Assembly (NCBI GenBank): GCA_934167755.1
Contig: CAKPLT010000017.1
Span: 1 to 37,696 of the forward strand
DNA from: an uncultured Clostridia bacterium
GTDB taxonomy: Bacteria > Bacillota > Clostridia > TANB77 > CAG-508
Reading direction: 5' to 3'
Length of the DNA stretch: 37,696 nt
The position numbers and the translations under genes are program-made. Below, piece by piece: positions 1 through 10,000 of the stretch (its first letter is position 1; each line of letters opens with the position of its first letter). Below the pieces are notes generated by a model, which was not told where the DNA came from, did not search any database, and was given only the letters and a program-made list of their open reading frames with translations.

Positions 1-1
1 A

Positions 2-67
2 ACTATTGAAGATTTAGAAAAAAATAACATAGAATTTATCAAACAGAAGAAAGATATGAGTAATTGA
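2..67 (+). CDS. 3' end of a truncated host gene
   Basis: An open frame enters from the left edge and ends at TGA 65-67, giving 21 charged residues ending KDMSN. Too little remains to name it. A strong terminator hairpin starts 37 bases after the stop, which supports this being a real gene end. It lies outside the proposed attL and so belongs to the host. Confidence 0.45.
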   Translation, partial: TIEDLEKNNIEFIKQKKDMSN

Positions 68-103
68 CAAATTACAAGTTATCGTACAAATTATAATAAT
101 TCA

Positions 104-158
104 ACTAATCGTTGATAAAAAAATCCCCCACTCAACGATTAGTATGTGTACTTTTTTT
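104..158 (+). terminator. Rho-independent terminator of the upstream gene
   Basis: A perfect 12-bp inverted repeat (ACTAATCGTTGA at 104-115, TCAACGATTAGT at 132-143) with a 16-base loop is followed by a run of seven T at 152-158. It sits between the truncated gene and the XRE regulator, so it ends the former. The regulator's promoter should lie in or after it; I see no clear consensus there. Confidence 0.8.
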
Positions 159-197
159 AGATAATAATTTACACTTAAGTTGAAGGAGGTAAAAGAT

Positions 198-803
198 ATG
201 AATCAGATTAAAATAGGAAAATTTATAGCTGAATGTAGAAAAAAGAATAATTTAACTCAAATGCAACTTGCAGAGAAATTAAACATTACAGATAGAGCTA
301 TTTCAAAATGGGAAAACGGAAAAGGAATGCCTGATTCATCAATAATGCTTGATTTGTGTAATGAACTCAAAATAAGTGTAAATGAATTATTATGTGGGGA
401 GTTGATTGAAATGAATAATTATAATGAAGTAGCAGAAAAAACGTTATTAGAAATGGCACAAAAGGAAGAAATGCAAAATAAAAAATTAATGATGTATGAA
501 AATGTGATTGGATTTAGTTCGACAATATCTTTCTTAATACTAATTTTTGTTACATCATTTTTAGTAGAGAATAATATAGCAAAAATAGTATTGTTTATAT
601 TAGCATTTGTTCTTTTAATAATAGGTATTTCATTTGCATTAAAAATAGAAACAGAAACAGGTTATTATGAATGTCAAAAATGTCATCATAAATATGTACC
701 CAAATATAGCCAAGTATATTTTGCAATGCACTCTGGAACTACACGATATATGAAATGTCCAAAATGTAACAAAAAAAGTTGGCAAAGAAAGACTTTAAGT
801 TAG
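198..803 (+). CDS. XRE-family regulator with two membrane helices and a zinc ribbon
   Basis: 201 aa. Residues about 6-60 form a classic XRE helix-turn-helix (LTQMQLAEKLNITDRAISKWENG). A charged linker follows, then two hydrophobic segments at about 100-140 (FSSTISFLILIFVTSFLV and IVLFILAFVLLIIGISFAL). The C-terminal domain has two CxxC knuckles (CQKC, CPKC) like a zinc ribbon. An upstream TTG is possible, but AAGGAGG at 183-189 is well spaced for ATG 198. The fold suggests a membrane-tethered DNA-binding sensor; its signal and targets are unknown. It lies outside the proposed attL, separated from the integrase by about 1 kb, so I treat it as a host gene rather than the phage repressor. Confidence 0.85.
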   Translation: MNQIKIGKFIAECRKKNNLTQMQLAEKLNITDRAISKWENGKGMPDSSIMLDLCNELKISVNELLCGELIEMNNYNEVAEKTLLEMAQKEEMQNKKLMMYENVIGFSSTISFLILIFVTSFLVENNIAKIVLFILAFVLLIIGISFALKIETETGYYECQKCHHKYVPKYSQVYFAMHSGTTRYMKCPKCNKKSWQRKTLS

Positions 804-1252
804 AATGATAGTAAGTCATAAAGTAGTTAAAATAAAAAAATTTACTAATTCAAATAATGGAGAACAAAGAAGCTGGAACAAATAGTATTTTTTCATGTAT
901 ACAAAGAAATAAGTAGGGAATAGGGGAATAGTCTATTTTTAGAAATGTATAAAAGTGTAAAAAAGAAATTTAAAATATTAAAATAAATTTTAAAACAGAA
1001 AAATAAATACATAAAAAATTTATTTTATATAAAATAAAAATTTATTAAAAGTATAAAACTAAACTTAAAATAATTTAAAGTAAAAAAATTAGTAATTAAG
1101 ATTCAGAAATTTTAAAATTTTGTGTAAAGTTAAATTTTTCATATAATTTTTTTATTAACGAACATTTGTTAATAATGCTTGTAAATAATTTTACATTATA
1201 ATTTAATAAATTTTCTTATAAATATTATATAATTTTATAATTATAACACACT

Positions 1253-1277
1253 AAAATCGATTTTAAGACATTTTTAT
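1253..1277 (+). repeat. Dispersed repeat, copy 1
   Basis: Contains the palindrome AAAATCGATTTT followed by AAG and a T-rich tail (catttttat). The shared core is AATCGATTTTAAG, then three variable bases, then TTTTTAT. Other copies lie at 1406, 1592 and 3791. Confidence 0.5.
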
Positions 1278-1286
1278 ATTTAATTA

Positions 1287-1462
1287 AACAAGTTATATGT
1301 TTATGATTAAATCTGCTAATTTATAAATCTAGTGTTTATTATATAAATTTTAGTAAAATGCCGATTTTTAGGCATTTATAAAAAAATGCTCGAAAATGGC
1401 TAAAAAACGACGCACGAGAATCGATTTTAAGGCGTTTTTATTTTTTAGGCATATAACTTGTT
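1287..1462. repeat. 13-bp inverted-repeat pair enclosing about 150 bp
   Basis: AACAAGTTATATG at 1287-1299 is the exact reverse complement of CATATAACTTGTT at 1450-1462. The interior holds the hairpin 1356-1377 and repeat copy 2. The layout resembles a small non-autonomous element (MITE-like) or one long stem in an RNA. No coding frame and no clear target-site duplication is seen, so the call is tentative. Confidence 0.35.
1406..1447 (+). repeat. Dispersed repeat, copy 2 (terminator-like)
   Basis: AAAAAACGACGC, then GAGAATCGATTTTAAG, then GCGTTTTTATTTTTT. The ends AAAAACG and CGTTTTT can pair, and a T-run follows, so it could act as a rightward terminator. It matches copy 3 across about 40 bases with few changes. 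Confidence 0.5.
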
Positions 1463-1591
1463 GTTTGAATAATTGAGCAAAATAATGAAATATGGGAATT
1501 TGTGAAATATAGATAAAAATAATTTAAAGTTATATAAATTTTTTAAAATATGTGGTTACAATAAGGAAAAAAATCCAACCAGACATAATGT

Positions 1592-1632
1592 AAAAAAATC
1601 GACGCATCAGAATCAATTTTAAGAGGTTTTTA
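1592..1632 (+). repeat. Dispersed repeat, copy 3
   Basis: AAAAAAATCGACGCATCAG, then AATCAATTTTAAG, then AGGTTTTTATT. It is close to copy 2 but has one change in the central palindrome (CAATTTT for CGATTTT). Confidence 0.5.
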
Positions 1633-1752
1633 TTAAAAAGTAATGTAGTTATTGTCTGTAAAAAGTAACTAAAACGAGCTTATATCAAGGAATAGCATAT
1701 TTCAAGAGAGGGGTACTTGAAGGGCGACTTTATATTTTTCTTCTACCTCTAT

Positions 1753-1782
1753 TTGCACAAAACTTTGATTTTGTGCAATGTT
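1753..1782. other. Putative attL (left attachment site)
   Basis: A perfect inverted repeat, TTGCACAAAA and TTTTGTGCAA, flanks the 6-base spacer CTTTGA at 1753-1778. A 10-6-10 layout is what tyrosine recombinases use as a core site. The 23 bases 1760-1782 recur in direct orientation at 37497-37519, about 35.7 kb away. The integrase cassette starts 100 bases to the right, the usual int-next-to-att arrangement. The palindrome could also be a plain terminator hairpin, but that would not explain the distant direct copy. Confidence 0.7.
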
Positions 1783-1881
1783 TTGAAATATAAAATAAAA
1801 AAGCTTTCTCCTATATGAAATATTATTCTTATATTTGTTTTTTATTTTATATTTATAATTTTTATTTGTCAATACTTTTGG

Positions 1882-2133
1882 TTAAAAATTGTTAACTTTC
1901 TTTTTTAAAATCTTCGGACTACTTGATTCATCCTTATTTGCAGTATCAATTATTTTTTTATTATATTGATTTAAAATTGTCTCATATGTATCTTTCATAA
2001 GTGAAATGTCTCTTTCTTCCTGTTTATCATTTTTTCTGGAATAAGCATATCTATATATGTATAAATGCGTTTCTAACGCTTTTAATATCTCATCTATTTG
2101 AAAATCAAATAACTCTATTCTATTTGTGTTCAT
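1882..2133 (-). CDS. Small protein downstream of the integrase, unknown function
   Basis: 83 aa, charged, predicted mostly helical, with a lysine-rich C-terminus. I recognise no family. It begins 1 base after the integrase stop (TGA at 2135-2137), so the two are cotranscribed and probably translationally coupled. It is the last gene before attL. That position would fit a recombination directionality factor or an integrase accessory protein, but no helix-turn-helix is obvious, so this is only positional inference. Confidence 0.65.
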   Translation of the reverse strand: MNTNRIELFDFQIDEILKALETHLYIYRYAYSRKNDKQEERDISLMKDTYETILNQYNKKIIDTANKDESSSPKILKKKVNNF

Positions 2134-2134
2134 A

Positions 2135-3001
2135 TCATTTTATGGCCCTTTCAAAATTTGCTAGCGGATTATTTTCGACAATTTCGCGAACATCACTACT
2201 GCTTATATGAGTATAAATTTGCGTTGAAACAATTGATGAATGTCCTAAAAACTCCTTTACAAGTAAAATATCTTTTGTATCATTATACATAATAGTTGCT
2301 GCAGTATGTCTAAGTGAATGCACACTGCATCCCTCTACCCCTATTCCATCTAATGCTTTTTTAATAATATATTCTACATTTCTACGAGACATTTTAGAAC
2401 TTCTAGCATTAAAAAGATATTCATCTTTTGATTTATTTAATATAAACTTTTCAATCATCTTAATACATTTTTTATTTAAATATATAGTTCTATGTCTATT
2501 ACCTTTTGCTATTATTTTTATTGTATGTTCTTTTAAATCAATATCACTAATTTTTATATTTATTAGCTCTGATAATCTTATTCCTGATGTAAGAAACAAA
2601 TAAATCATTAATTTATTTCTACTGTCAGAATAGTAATTTAGTAGTTGATTGCATTGATCTAATGATAAAGCTTTAGGTAATCTTTTATAAGATATTTCAA
2701 AGTCTATATCTTTTGCAGGGTTATTTGTTTGATAAACTAAACTTAACCATTTAAAGAAATTTTTTAATGCGAAAAATTTAGCATATCTAGTTCTACTACA
2801 ATTCCCCCTTACAAAATTCAAATAAGCTAAGAAATTTAATATATGATATTTCTGAATATTACATAAAATTATAGGAGTAGTTTCTCTCCCATTAATTTCT
2901 TCTAAATATTTAGAAAATTCTTTGATAATACTTATATAATATTCTATAGTAGTAGTACTATAACCAGAACACTTTAAGTATTCACTATATTTCTCTATCA
3001 T
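2135..3001 (-). CDS. int: Tyrosine recombinase / phage integrase (XerC/D-like)
   Basis: 288 aa. The N-terminal SAM-like core-binding domain spans about 1-90 (YLKCSGYSTTTIEYY) and the catalytic domain about 105-280. All catalytic residues are visible: R142 (SGIRLSEL), K166 (AKGNRHR), H228 and R231 (HSLRHTAA), H254 (LGHSS) and the nucleophile Y263 (QIYTH). Length and layout match XerC/XerD-like recombinases, without the arm-binding domain of lambda-type enzymes. Start ATG 3001 has AGGAGG 8 bases upstream and a strong promoter just before it. It should drive integration and excision at the 23-bp att sites. It could in principle be a host Xer paralogue, but the att repeats and neighbouring phage genes favour a phage integrase. 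Confidence 0.95.
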   Translation of the reverse strand: MIEKYSEYLKCSGYSTTTIEYYISIIKEFSKYLEEINGRETTPIILCNIQKYHILNFLAYLNFVRGNCSRTRYAKFFALKNFFKWLSLVYQTNNPAKDIDFEISYKRLPKALSLDQCNQLLNYYSDSRNKLMIYLFLTSGIRLSELINIKISDIDLKEHTIKIIAKGNRHRTIYLNKKCIKMIEKFILNKSKDEYLFNARSSKMSRRNVEYIIKKALDGIGVEGCSVHSLRHTAATIMYNDTKDILLVKEFLGHSSIVSTQIYTHISSSDVREIVENNPLANFERAIK

Positions 3002-3022
3002 ATATATAACCTCCTAATAAAT

Positions 3023-3051
3023 ATTATATCACAAAAGTAGTATTATGTAAA
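3023..3051 (-). promoter_or_regulatory. Integrase promoter
   Basis: On the minus strand, TTTACA (3046-3051), a 17-base spacer and TATAAT (3023-3028). The predicted start lies at or next to the AGGAGG ribosome site, giving a very short leader. Two TGTCGA motifs about 50 bases upstream (near 3099 and 3109) may be regulator sites. Confidence 0.75.
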
Positions 3052-3144
3052 CAAGAAAAAGCAATAAAATGTTGATATTTCAATACTTCTAGCGAATAAT
3101 GTCGAATGTTGTCGAGAGAAAAACAGATAGTTTTTGTTTTTGCC

Positions 3145-3173
3145 TTGATATTAATATAATATAGAATTATAAT
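3145..3173 (+). promoter_or_regulatory. Rightward promoter of the membrane-protein cassette
   Basis: TTGATA (3145-3150), 17 bases, TATAAT (3168-3173), a near-perfect sigma-A promoter. It fires rightward, away from the integrase promoter, towards the terminator at 3213 and the gene at 3326. Confidence 0.75.
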
Positions 3174-3212
3174 ATTTTTGGAAATAATTTAAGAATAAAA
3201 AAATGATTTTTT

Positions 3213-3237
3213 AGCAGTCATTTTGGCTGCTTTTTTT
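3213..3237 (+). terminator. Leader terminator upstream of the 3326 gene
   Basis: AGCAGTC (3213-3219) pairs with GGCTGCT (3225-3231) with one G-T pair, followed by seven T. It lies about 40 bases after the predicted start of the 3145 promoter and before the gene, so it would act as an attenuator or end a very short RNA. Confidence 0.75.
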
Positions 3238-3325
3238 CTTTATAATTTATTATATGAATTATTCTTGAAATTTTTGATAGTATTTTTAATAATAGAATGT
3301 TATATTTTTATTGGAGGATAATAAT

Positions 3326-3781
3326 ATGAAAAAGCAAATAATACTTTTTATCGTTTTTATATTTATGTTAAATATACCTATAATTTATTCTAATTCAGAG
3401 ATTATAAAGTATGAAAATTGGAAAAATGGAGAAATTATAAATTATGATGTATCTAATTATAATGAATTATATTCTGTATTTGAAGATCTAGAATATGATT
3501 ATAATCGTTTGTTAGAGCAATATCATTCATTAGAAGTTGATAATGAAGATAAAGACGCTGAGATAGAATCATTGCAGCAAGAACTGGATAATATAAAACA
3601 AATGCAACTAAATAATAAAGACTCTTTCAGTATTTTTTATGGTTTATTAATAATATTTATCATATATGTAATATATGAGATATTCAATCACATTAAAACA
3701 AAGATAATACAAAAGCGAAAAATGAAATTATATAAGGAAATTGAAGAATTTCATAATGAAGTAAAAAAAACAATTAATTAA
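3326..3781 (+). CDS. Two-helix membrane protein with coiled coil; candidate lysogenic-conversion gene
   Basis: 151 aa. Residues 1-22 form a signal peptide or first membrane segment (KKQIILFIVFIFMLNIP). Residues about 50-95 are an acidic coiled coil (LEVDNEDKDAEIESLQQEL). A second hydrophobic helix lies at about 100-120 (FYGLLIIFIIYVIYEIF), followed by a basic cytoplasmic tail. GGAGG at 3313-3317 is 8 bases from ATG 3326, so I reject the TTG at 3311. It is transcribed against the phage lytic genes with its own promoter and flanking terminators, the usual form of a moron gene expressed from the prophage. Superinfection exclusion or another envelope role is plausible, but no family is recognised. 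Confidence 0.75.
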   Translation: MKKQIILFIVFIFMLNIPIIYSNSEIIKYENWKNGEIINYDVSNYNELYSVFEDLEYDYNRLLEQYHSLEVDNEDKDAEIESLQQELDNIKQMQLNNKDSFSIFYGLLIIFIIYVIYEIFNHIKTKIIQKRKMKLYKEIEEFHNEVKKTIN

Positions 3782-3790
3782 TAATATGTT

Positions 3791-3848
3791 GAAAAAAACG
3801 GAAAAATTTGATGTGTGAAAATCGATTTTAAGCCTTTTTATTTTTTTA
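3791..3848 (+). repeat. Dispersed repeat, copy 4 (inside the prophage)
   Basis: AAAAAACGG, a diverged middle, then AAAATCGATTTTAAG, CCTTTTTA and a seven-T tail. It matches the copies in the left flank and sits just after the stop of the 3326 gene, where it could serve as a terminator. It is the only copy found inside the proposed prophage. Confidence 0.5.
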
Positions 3849-3893
3849 GTAAAGTACTTATATGCCTTGATTTTAGAGAATTTAAGAAAAATA

Positions 3894-3931
3894 AGAGGAA
3901 CTTTTTTATAATAGTTCCTCTATACTTTTTT
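3894..3931 (+). terminator. Rightward terminator after the membrane-protein cassette
   Basis: AGAGGAACT (3894-3902) pairs perfectly with AGTTCCTCT (3913-3921), a 9-bp stem with a 10-base loop, followed by a T-run at 3926-3931. It shields the leftward late operon from rightward transcription. Confidence 0.75.
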
Positions 3932-4018
3932 GATAAAAATTTGATGGGATTGCCACAAATTTATATGTTTGTTTTTTTTATCTTCATACTCATACCATTC
4001 CTCTATTCAATGTCATAT

Positions 4019-4052
4019 AAAAGATCTCATTATAATATAATGAGATCTTTTT
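4019..4052. terminator. Bidirectional terminator ending the late operon
   Basis: A perfect 15-bp inverted repeat (AAAAGATCTCATTAT / ATAATGAGATCTTTT) with a 3-base loop and A/T tracts on both sides. It starts 8 bases beyond the stop of the 2442-residue protein and so ends the leftward late transcript. Confidence 0.85.
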
Positions 4053-4059
4053 CTTATAT

Positions 4060-7000
4060 TTACCACTTTATGTTTCCATTTTTATATACAGTAAATCCTT
4101 TTAGTTTTTCATAAATTTTCATTTTTTCTTTTTTACTTAAATCTAAATCATTAACATAAGTAGCAAGATCAGTCCTTTCCTTTGAACTACTTAATTTATA
4201 TTCTGTTCCTAGTAAAACTAACTTTTGTTGATATGTTATATTCATATTGTTGATATAATTATATACTTTTTTCTTTCTACTTCCAGATATTGTTTTTCCT
4301 TTAGTAGTTCCATTATCCTTTTTATTAGCCTCAAACTCTTGCGTTTTATACTTTAAATATTCATCAATATCTATTCCAGTATTTTTCATTATATCGTACA
4401 ATTTATCACTAGTTCCTATGTAGTTTTTGTATAGTTCTTCTTTATCTTTATTTGAATATTTAGAATTCAAAAGTATTTGAATTTTGTCAGCAGCTTTAAT
4501 ACTCTCTTCATCTTGCTTTTTCTTTTGAGACAAATCATATAATTTATTTTTATAATCACTAAAAACAGTTAAATTAATATTTTGAGTTTTTTCATTATCT
4601 TTATCAGATAACATTTTCCATGTTCCATTTTGTTTATAATATTGTGTTCCACTTAAATCCGCTGTAGTGCCTTTGATATTTATATCATCTTCTAATCCTT
4701 TCAAAGTTCCTTCTGCAAGTTCATTTATTTGTTTTTGAACATCTCTTACTTTCTCCTTTTTCTCCTTATCAGAAATACTTGAATTCTGAATTTCTCGTTT
4801 TTGCTTATAAAAATCGCTCATTGTTTTAGAAACATTTGATATATATTGATATTTTAACTTATCTTCATCAGTAGCTTTACTACTATTATTTTGTATTTCT
4901 AATTCTTGTAATTCACTATAAAACTTAGAAACATTTTTATTTTTCATTACTGCATCAGTCGTGAATTTATCTTCTAATATATTATTTTCTGCTTGAGGTG
5001 TTAACTTTGGTAATAAAACATCTCCAATTCCACCAGAATATTGATCTAAAACATAATTTATTTTTTTAGGACTTAGATTTAATTTTTCTCCTAGCCATTT
5101 ACTTAATTTATCAGTAGATTCGTCAAATTGTTCAGCTACTGGAAGTTTTTGCAATCTAGTATTTACTATATCTCCACCAAACCATGATTTATTATTTTTT
5201 GCTTGAACTAAAGGTGCAACAACATTATCTGTTAGTGGATTATTTGGTGCTAATTGATTAATTGTAGTATCAACAATGGATTTCCAATCTACATTTTTGC
5301 CTTCAACCGTTTCTAATGATCTTCTTGCTATCCCCCCTACTACAGCTGAAACTCTACCCTTAGGAATTCTAAAAAACTTGCCATCCCCCATTTTAAATAA
5401 ATAATAATTGTCTTTAGTATATTCTTGCAAATCTTCATAATCTTTATCATCCTTAAATACTAATCCATTTACTATAGCAGGTACTATTTGATATAAAGCA
5501 GCTTTGGTTAATAAATTAGCATATCCCTTTACACCATTCTGGCCAGTTATATTTCTATATACTTTATCCAAACCTTGTACAGAAGCATTTAGAAAATTAG
5601 TACCATATTTATTAGCAGCTTTTGTTATATCTCCACCTCTTTTAAAGTTAGTTGTTATTTCTGCAGCATTATATAAAGCCTCGTCAACACTACCTTTATT
5701 TTCAATAGTAGATATATATTCTGCTAATCTAGGAGCTTGTTCTAGTACTTCATTAATATCTTTAATTTTATTAGCAAATTTCTTTATAGGATTTTTAGAA
5801 TTAGTAGGTAATAATCCCTTACTATAATCAAAATAAGTATTAGCAGTACCACCATTATTTTTAAAACTTTGATACCAGCTACCATCAGTGCCTATGTTAT
5901 ATAAAGCTTTAGTATAGTTTTTGGCGAATGTTAATCCACCATATTTACTATTAAATACAGCATCTTGAACATCCTTTATAGGGTTATTTAAAGCAAATCC
6001 AACAGAATACGTTGTCAACAATTCTCTCTGTGCTTTTGAGATTTTCTCCACTGGTGTTAATAATGCTTTAATAGTTTTATTATTATTTATTCTATTTTGA
6101 ACAGTATCTTTTGAAAAAGCACTATACAATTCATCACTAATTTTAAATTGTATCATTTCACCATCTTTAAATATTGTGAATACATTTGAACCATCAGCTG
6201 CTTTTTCAATCACATCTCCAGATAAAGTTTGCATAGCAACTGGATCTACTTTAATACCATCTAAAATAGTTGAATCCTTTCCTAATGTTTTATATAGTTC
6301 TATTCCTAAGTTATTCATTCTTATAGCTTTTTTCTGCATAAGAGTTTGTTCCGCAATAGACTCTTTTACTGACAATATACTCTTATCACTTTGTGTAGCC
6401 TTTTTTATTGGATTACTTCCTACAGTGTCATCTATATATTCAGAAATATTATTAGTGATATCTCTAAAAGTAGGAACATAGTCACCATATAAGTCTTTTA
6501 ATTTATCATATAAATTTTGACTAATCATACCATTAGAAACTAAATCTTTTAAGTTATTATCATTATATTTATATACATCTTTTGCCCATTTCTTAAATTG
6601 AGGATATTTTTCTTCATATTTAGAAACTATTTCAGATGAATCAGCTGCAGATATTTCATTTCCATATAATCCTTTTTCATATGCGTATCTAGATATATTA
6701 TGTCTATTTAATAAATAATCTTCAAATTTTAAATCAAGGCCCGAATCAACTGAAGGTTTAAACACATCAATTAAAGATTTTCCAACAACTTCACCCTTGG
6801 AATTTACTTGATTATCTCCTATAGAAATTTGAGCTTCATTAAAAGTATTCATAGTTCTATCATATAAAAAAGTTAGATTTTTATTGCCTGTTTGTTTTGC
6901 TAATTTATCTATATAATGGCCTTTATTTACAAATCTTTGTGCTAATGTATCTTTAATTTCTTTAGCAGTCAATTTTTCTTTGCTTCTTTTTCTACTTATG

Positions 7001-10000
7001 TAGTCTATAGTAGGACTTTTATATATTCCATTATTATTTAGATTTTTTTCTACTTTTTCCATTGTTAATAAATCTGGAGTTTCTACTTTTTTTGAAGATT
7101 CTCGTATTGCATCCAAATCACTAATTGATTTATCTTTTGATATTTGTTCATCTGAACGATACTTACTTAATTTATTTCCAATATCTTCTTGTTTATTTAC
7201 TTTTTCAGACAAATTAATAGAACTCTTTTCAGAGTTCCTAATTTCATTAAAATATGTCTTGGTTCCTTCTGATTTGAAGTTGTCTTCTAAATATGATTGC
7301 CATTCTTGATTATTTTTTGAATATCTTATATCTGGATTATTAGTTGGCTTTGTATTATCTACATTTTTTATTTGATTACTGTCAAAAACTACATATTCTT
7401 TTCCTTTAAAGTTTTTATACCCTTGTTCTTTTAATTCTAAAATATCTGTTTCTTGAATAGGAAAAATTAAGCCATCATAGCCCCTTTCAATTAATCTTTC
7501 TTTTGCACCTTTGGTTGTTGCTAATTCATCTTTAAAATTTCTAATCCCATCTCTATTTTGTAAAGTATAAGAAATCATTTCTTTTGCATCAGATATATCT
7601 GTTGTATCTTTTCCTGTTAATGCATAATATATATCATTTGCCATCTTATTATTATTTGCAGCTTCAAATATATCAAATGGTTTATTCATATTTAAATAAT
7701 TTCTTTTTACTTCTGAAACTTTACCCGTTCTCATTCCAGATTCTTTTATATTTTCTATATCGGAAAACATTGTTCCCAAATCTTGATTATCTGTAAAGTG
7801 AAATCCTAGAGAAGAATCAAGTGCATTACTGGTAGTTCCTAACATTGATTCTTCAAATGTATTAAATCTGCCAAATGTTGTGCCATGATATACTTCTAAT
7901 AAATTACCTTTTTCATCTCTTACTTTGCTATCTTTAAAATACTCTTGTTGTTCTTTGCTTAGTTGTCTATCTTTATTATCTTGTGTATATTTTTTTGATT
8001 CCTGAATATAATATTTAGGAGTATTGACATTTTCATTTGAAGATGTTATACTATTAATAGAAGATGAATCTTCTTCGTTAGTCATTTGACTAAGTGGCCT
8101 TTGAGCCGTAACTGAAGATTTACTTCTATTTTTTTGTCTTTTTTCTGTCATATTATCTAATCTTCCAATATTATATATCGTATCTATTGTTCCATTTTTT
8201 CCCACAGACATTGTAATTTTATAATATTGTCCATCAAAATCTTCAAAATATGCTACTCTATAATCAAAACCATCTTTGGCAAACTTATGATTTTTAGTAT
8301 CTGGAACAGGTAGTTTATTCTTTTTAGTAGAAATTTGAGCTAGTTCATCAATATGTGTTTCAGCTGTTAATTTGGTTAACAATTCTTTATCTGACATTGT
8401 TGTTTTAGTTCCATCTGCTCTTAATACTTCGTTTCTAAATTTAGCTTTTCCAGCTGTATCTTTTGTAATTGTTAATACATCTCCTGTATCAGTTATTACA
8501 TTTATATCTCTTCCTTGCCTAATCTCATCGTTAATATATTTTTGAGTTTGCTTTTGCCATTCGGTTGAATTATTTCCTGTTATAACTTGTCTATCAGCTT
8601 TAACATATTTTCTGTTTTTTTCATCTGTTTCTATAAAATAACTTGTTTGTCCTTCTTGTATATTACTTTGTTCTGATTCTCTATATGCTTTTTGAAATTT
8701 GTTTTTTAAATCTTTTATAAACAACGCTTCGTTGCTATTTCCTGTTATTTTATTTGCTAAACTTATTATTGCATCATACATTCTTTTGAATATTGACGGT
8801 TTTTGAGTCGATAAGCTATTTAAAAATTCTTGATTTCCTAAATATTGTCCCATTATATCTGAAGCTACTTCATCTGTTATTTCTGTTGTATCATATGTTT
8901 TTTTCAAACTTTCTACAGCAGTACTAAAATCTTCATTTTTACTAGCAAAATCATTAATCATTGTTTTTAGCTCATTTGTAGCAATAGCATGTCCTACTTC
9001 ATGTGTAACTAAGAATTCTATTGCTTTATCAGAGTTTACATTTAAATTTATTATAGTTTCTCCATCTTGTTTTGTTATACTACCACCAGCTACATTTCCA
9101 TTAGTATCTGTAATATCATCTGTAAGTCTGATATTATAATCTTTATCTGCTATTATCTTTTCAATTGATGAAATAAGATTATTAGATTTCTTAGAATTAT
9201 CTAAATATTTACTAGCATCTTTTCTTATATTATCTATCCTAATATTATTGCTTGGTATATATTCAAAGTTATTATTAGAAATAGTGTTAATTGATTCTGT
9301 TTCTGTTGTATTTTCCATAGTATTTCTTATGGATTCCATATCCGCTTCCGTTACGTTATTTAACGAATTCAAAGCACTAATCATTTGTCCTTTTTCATCT
9401 GCAGAAAGATTACTATTAGTTATTTCTTGTCTAGCTATTTCTTTTAATTTATTGCTATTTGTATTTTCTTTATTGGCCACCGGTAATATGTTTTCTTTTG
9501 ATTTTTGATTATTAATTTCAGTATAAGCATCAGCAGAGGCTTTTAAAACTTCTTCTACATCTTCTATATTTGAATTAGAATTCTTAGCAATATCTTTTGC
9601 TACCATATTGAATTGTTCTTCTGATATTTTTCCATTAGACATATCAGAAATAAAAGTTTCTAACTGACTAGTTCTTCCGTTACCTATATTAATTACACTA
9701 CCAGCTAATCCAGGAATTAATGCAGTCAAAGCACCTGCTACACCGCTTTCATTAGCTCTTTTTAATATACCATCCCATTGACCTTTATTATCTATAGCTG
9801 TAGCAACACCTTCTTGTATGTATTCAGTAGCAAATTCTTGAGCATAATTTTCACCAGAACTAATAGCTAAATTTTTTATAACATTTTTTAAAGAACCTGT
9901 ATTTAGATTATTTAATAATTCTAATGTTTCCGTCTTTGCACCTTGTTCAGCAGCAGATTTTATAATTTCTTTTGCTCCTGATTTTCCAAGTGTCTTAAAG

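Larger units (their letters stand above)
804..1759. other. AT-rich gene-free host flank
   Basis: No convincing reading frame on either strand. The stretch is extremely AT-rich and holds three copies of a short palindrome-centred repeat, a 13-bp inverted-repeat pair (1287-1299 and 1450-1462), a 7-bp hairpin at 1356-1377 (AAATGCC/GGCATTT), and a small hairpin near 1691 (TTCAAG/CTTGAA) just before attL. It may hold decayed mobile DNA or an unrecognised RNA gene; neither can be shown from sequence alone. Confidence 0.6.

Noticed and set aside
198..803. Phage CI repressor
   Set aside because: It has membrane helices and a zinc ribbon, lies outside attL and is separated from the phage by about 1 kb of host-like DNA.
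1753..1778. dif/XerCD site
   Set aside because: The arms do not resemble known Firmicute dif arms, although the 10-6-10 layout is similar.
1640..1800. tracrRNA-like RNA near attL
   Set aside because: It has a small hairpin and an AT-rich end, but no anti-repeat pairing to any repeat array and no cas9 gene.
3815..4114. Rightward 99-codon hydrophobic frame
   Set aside because: It spans two terminators and the 3' end of the giant gene, has no good ribosome site and begins inside the repeat copy.
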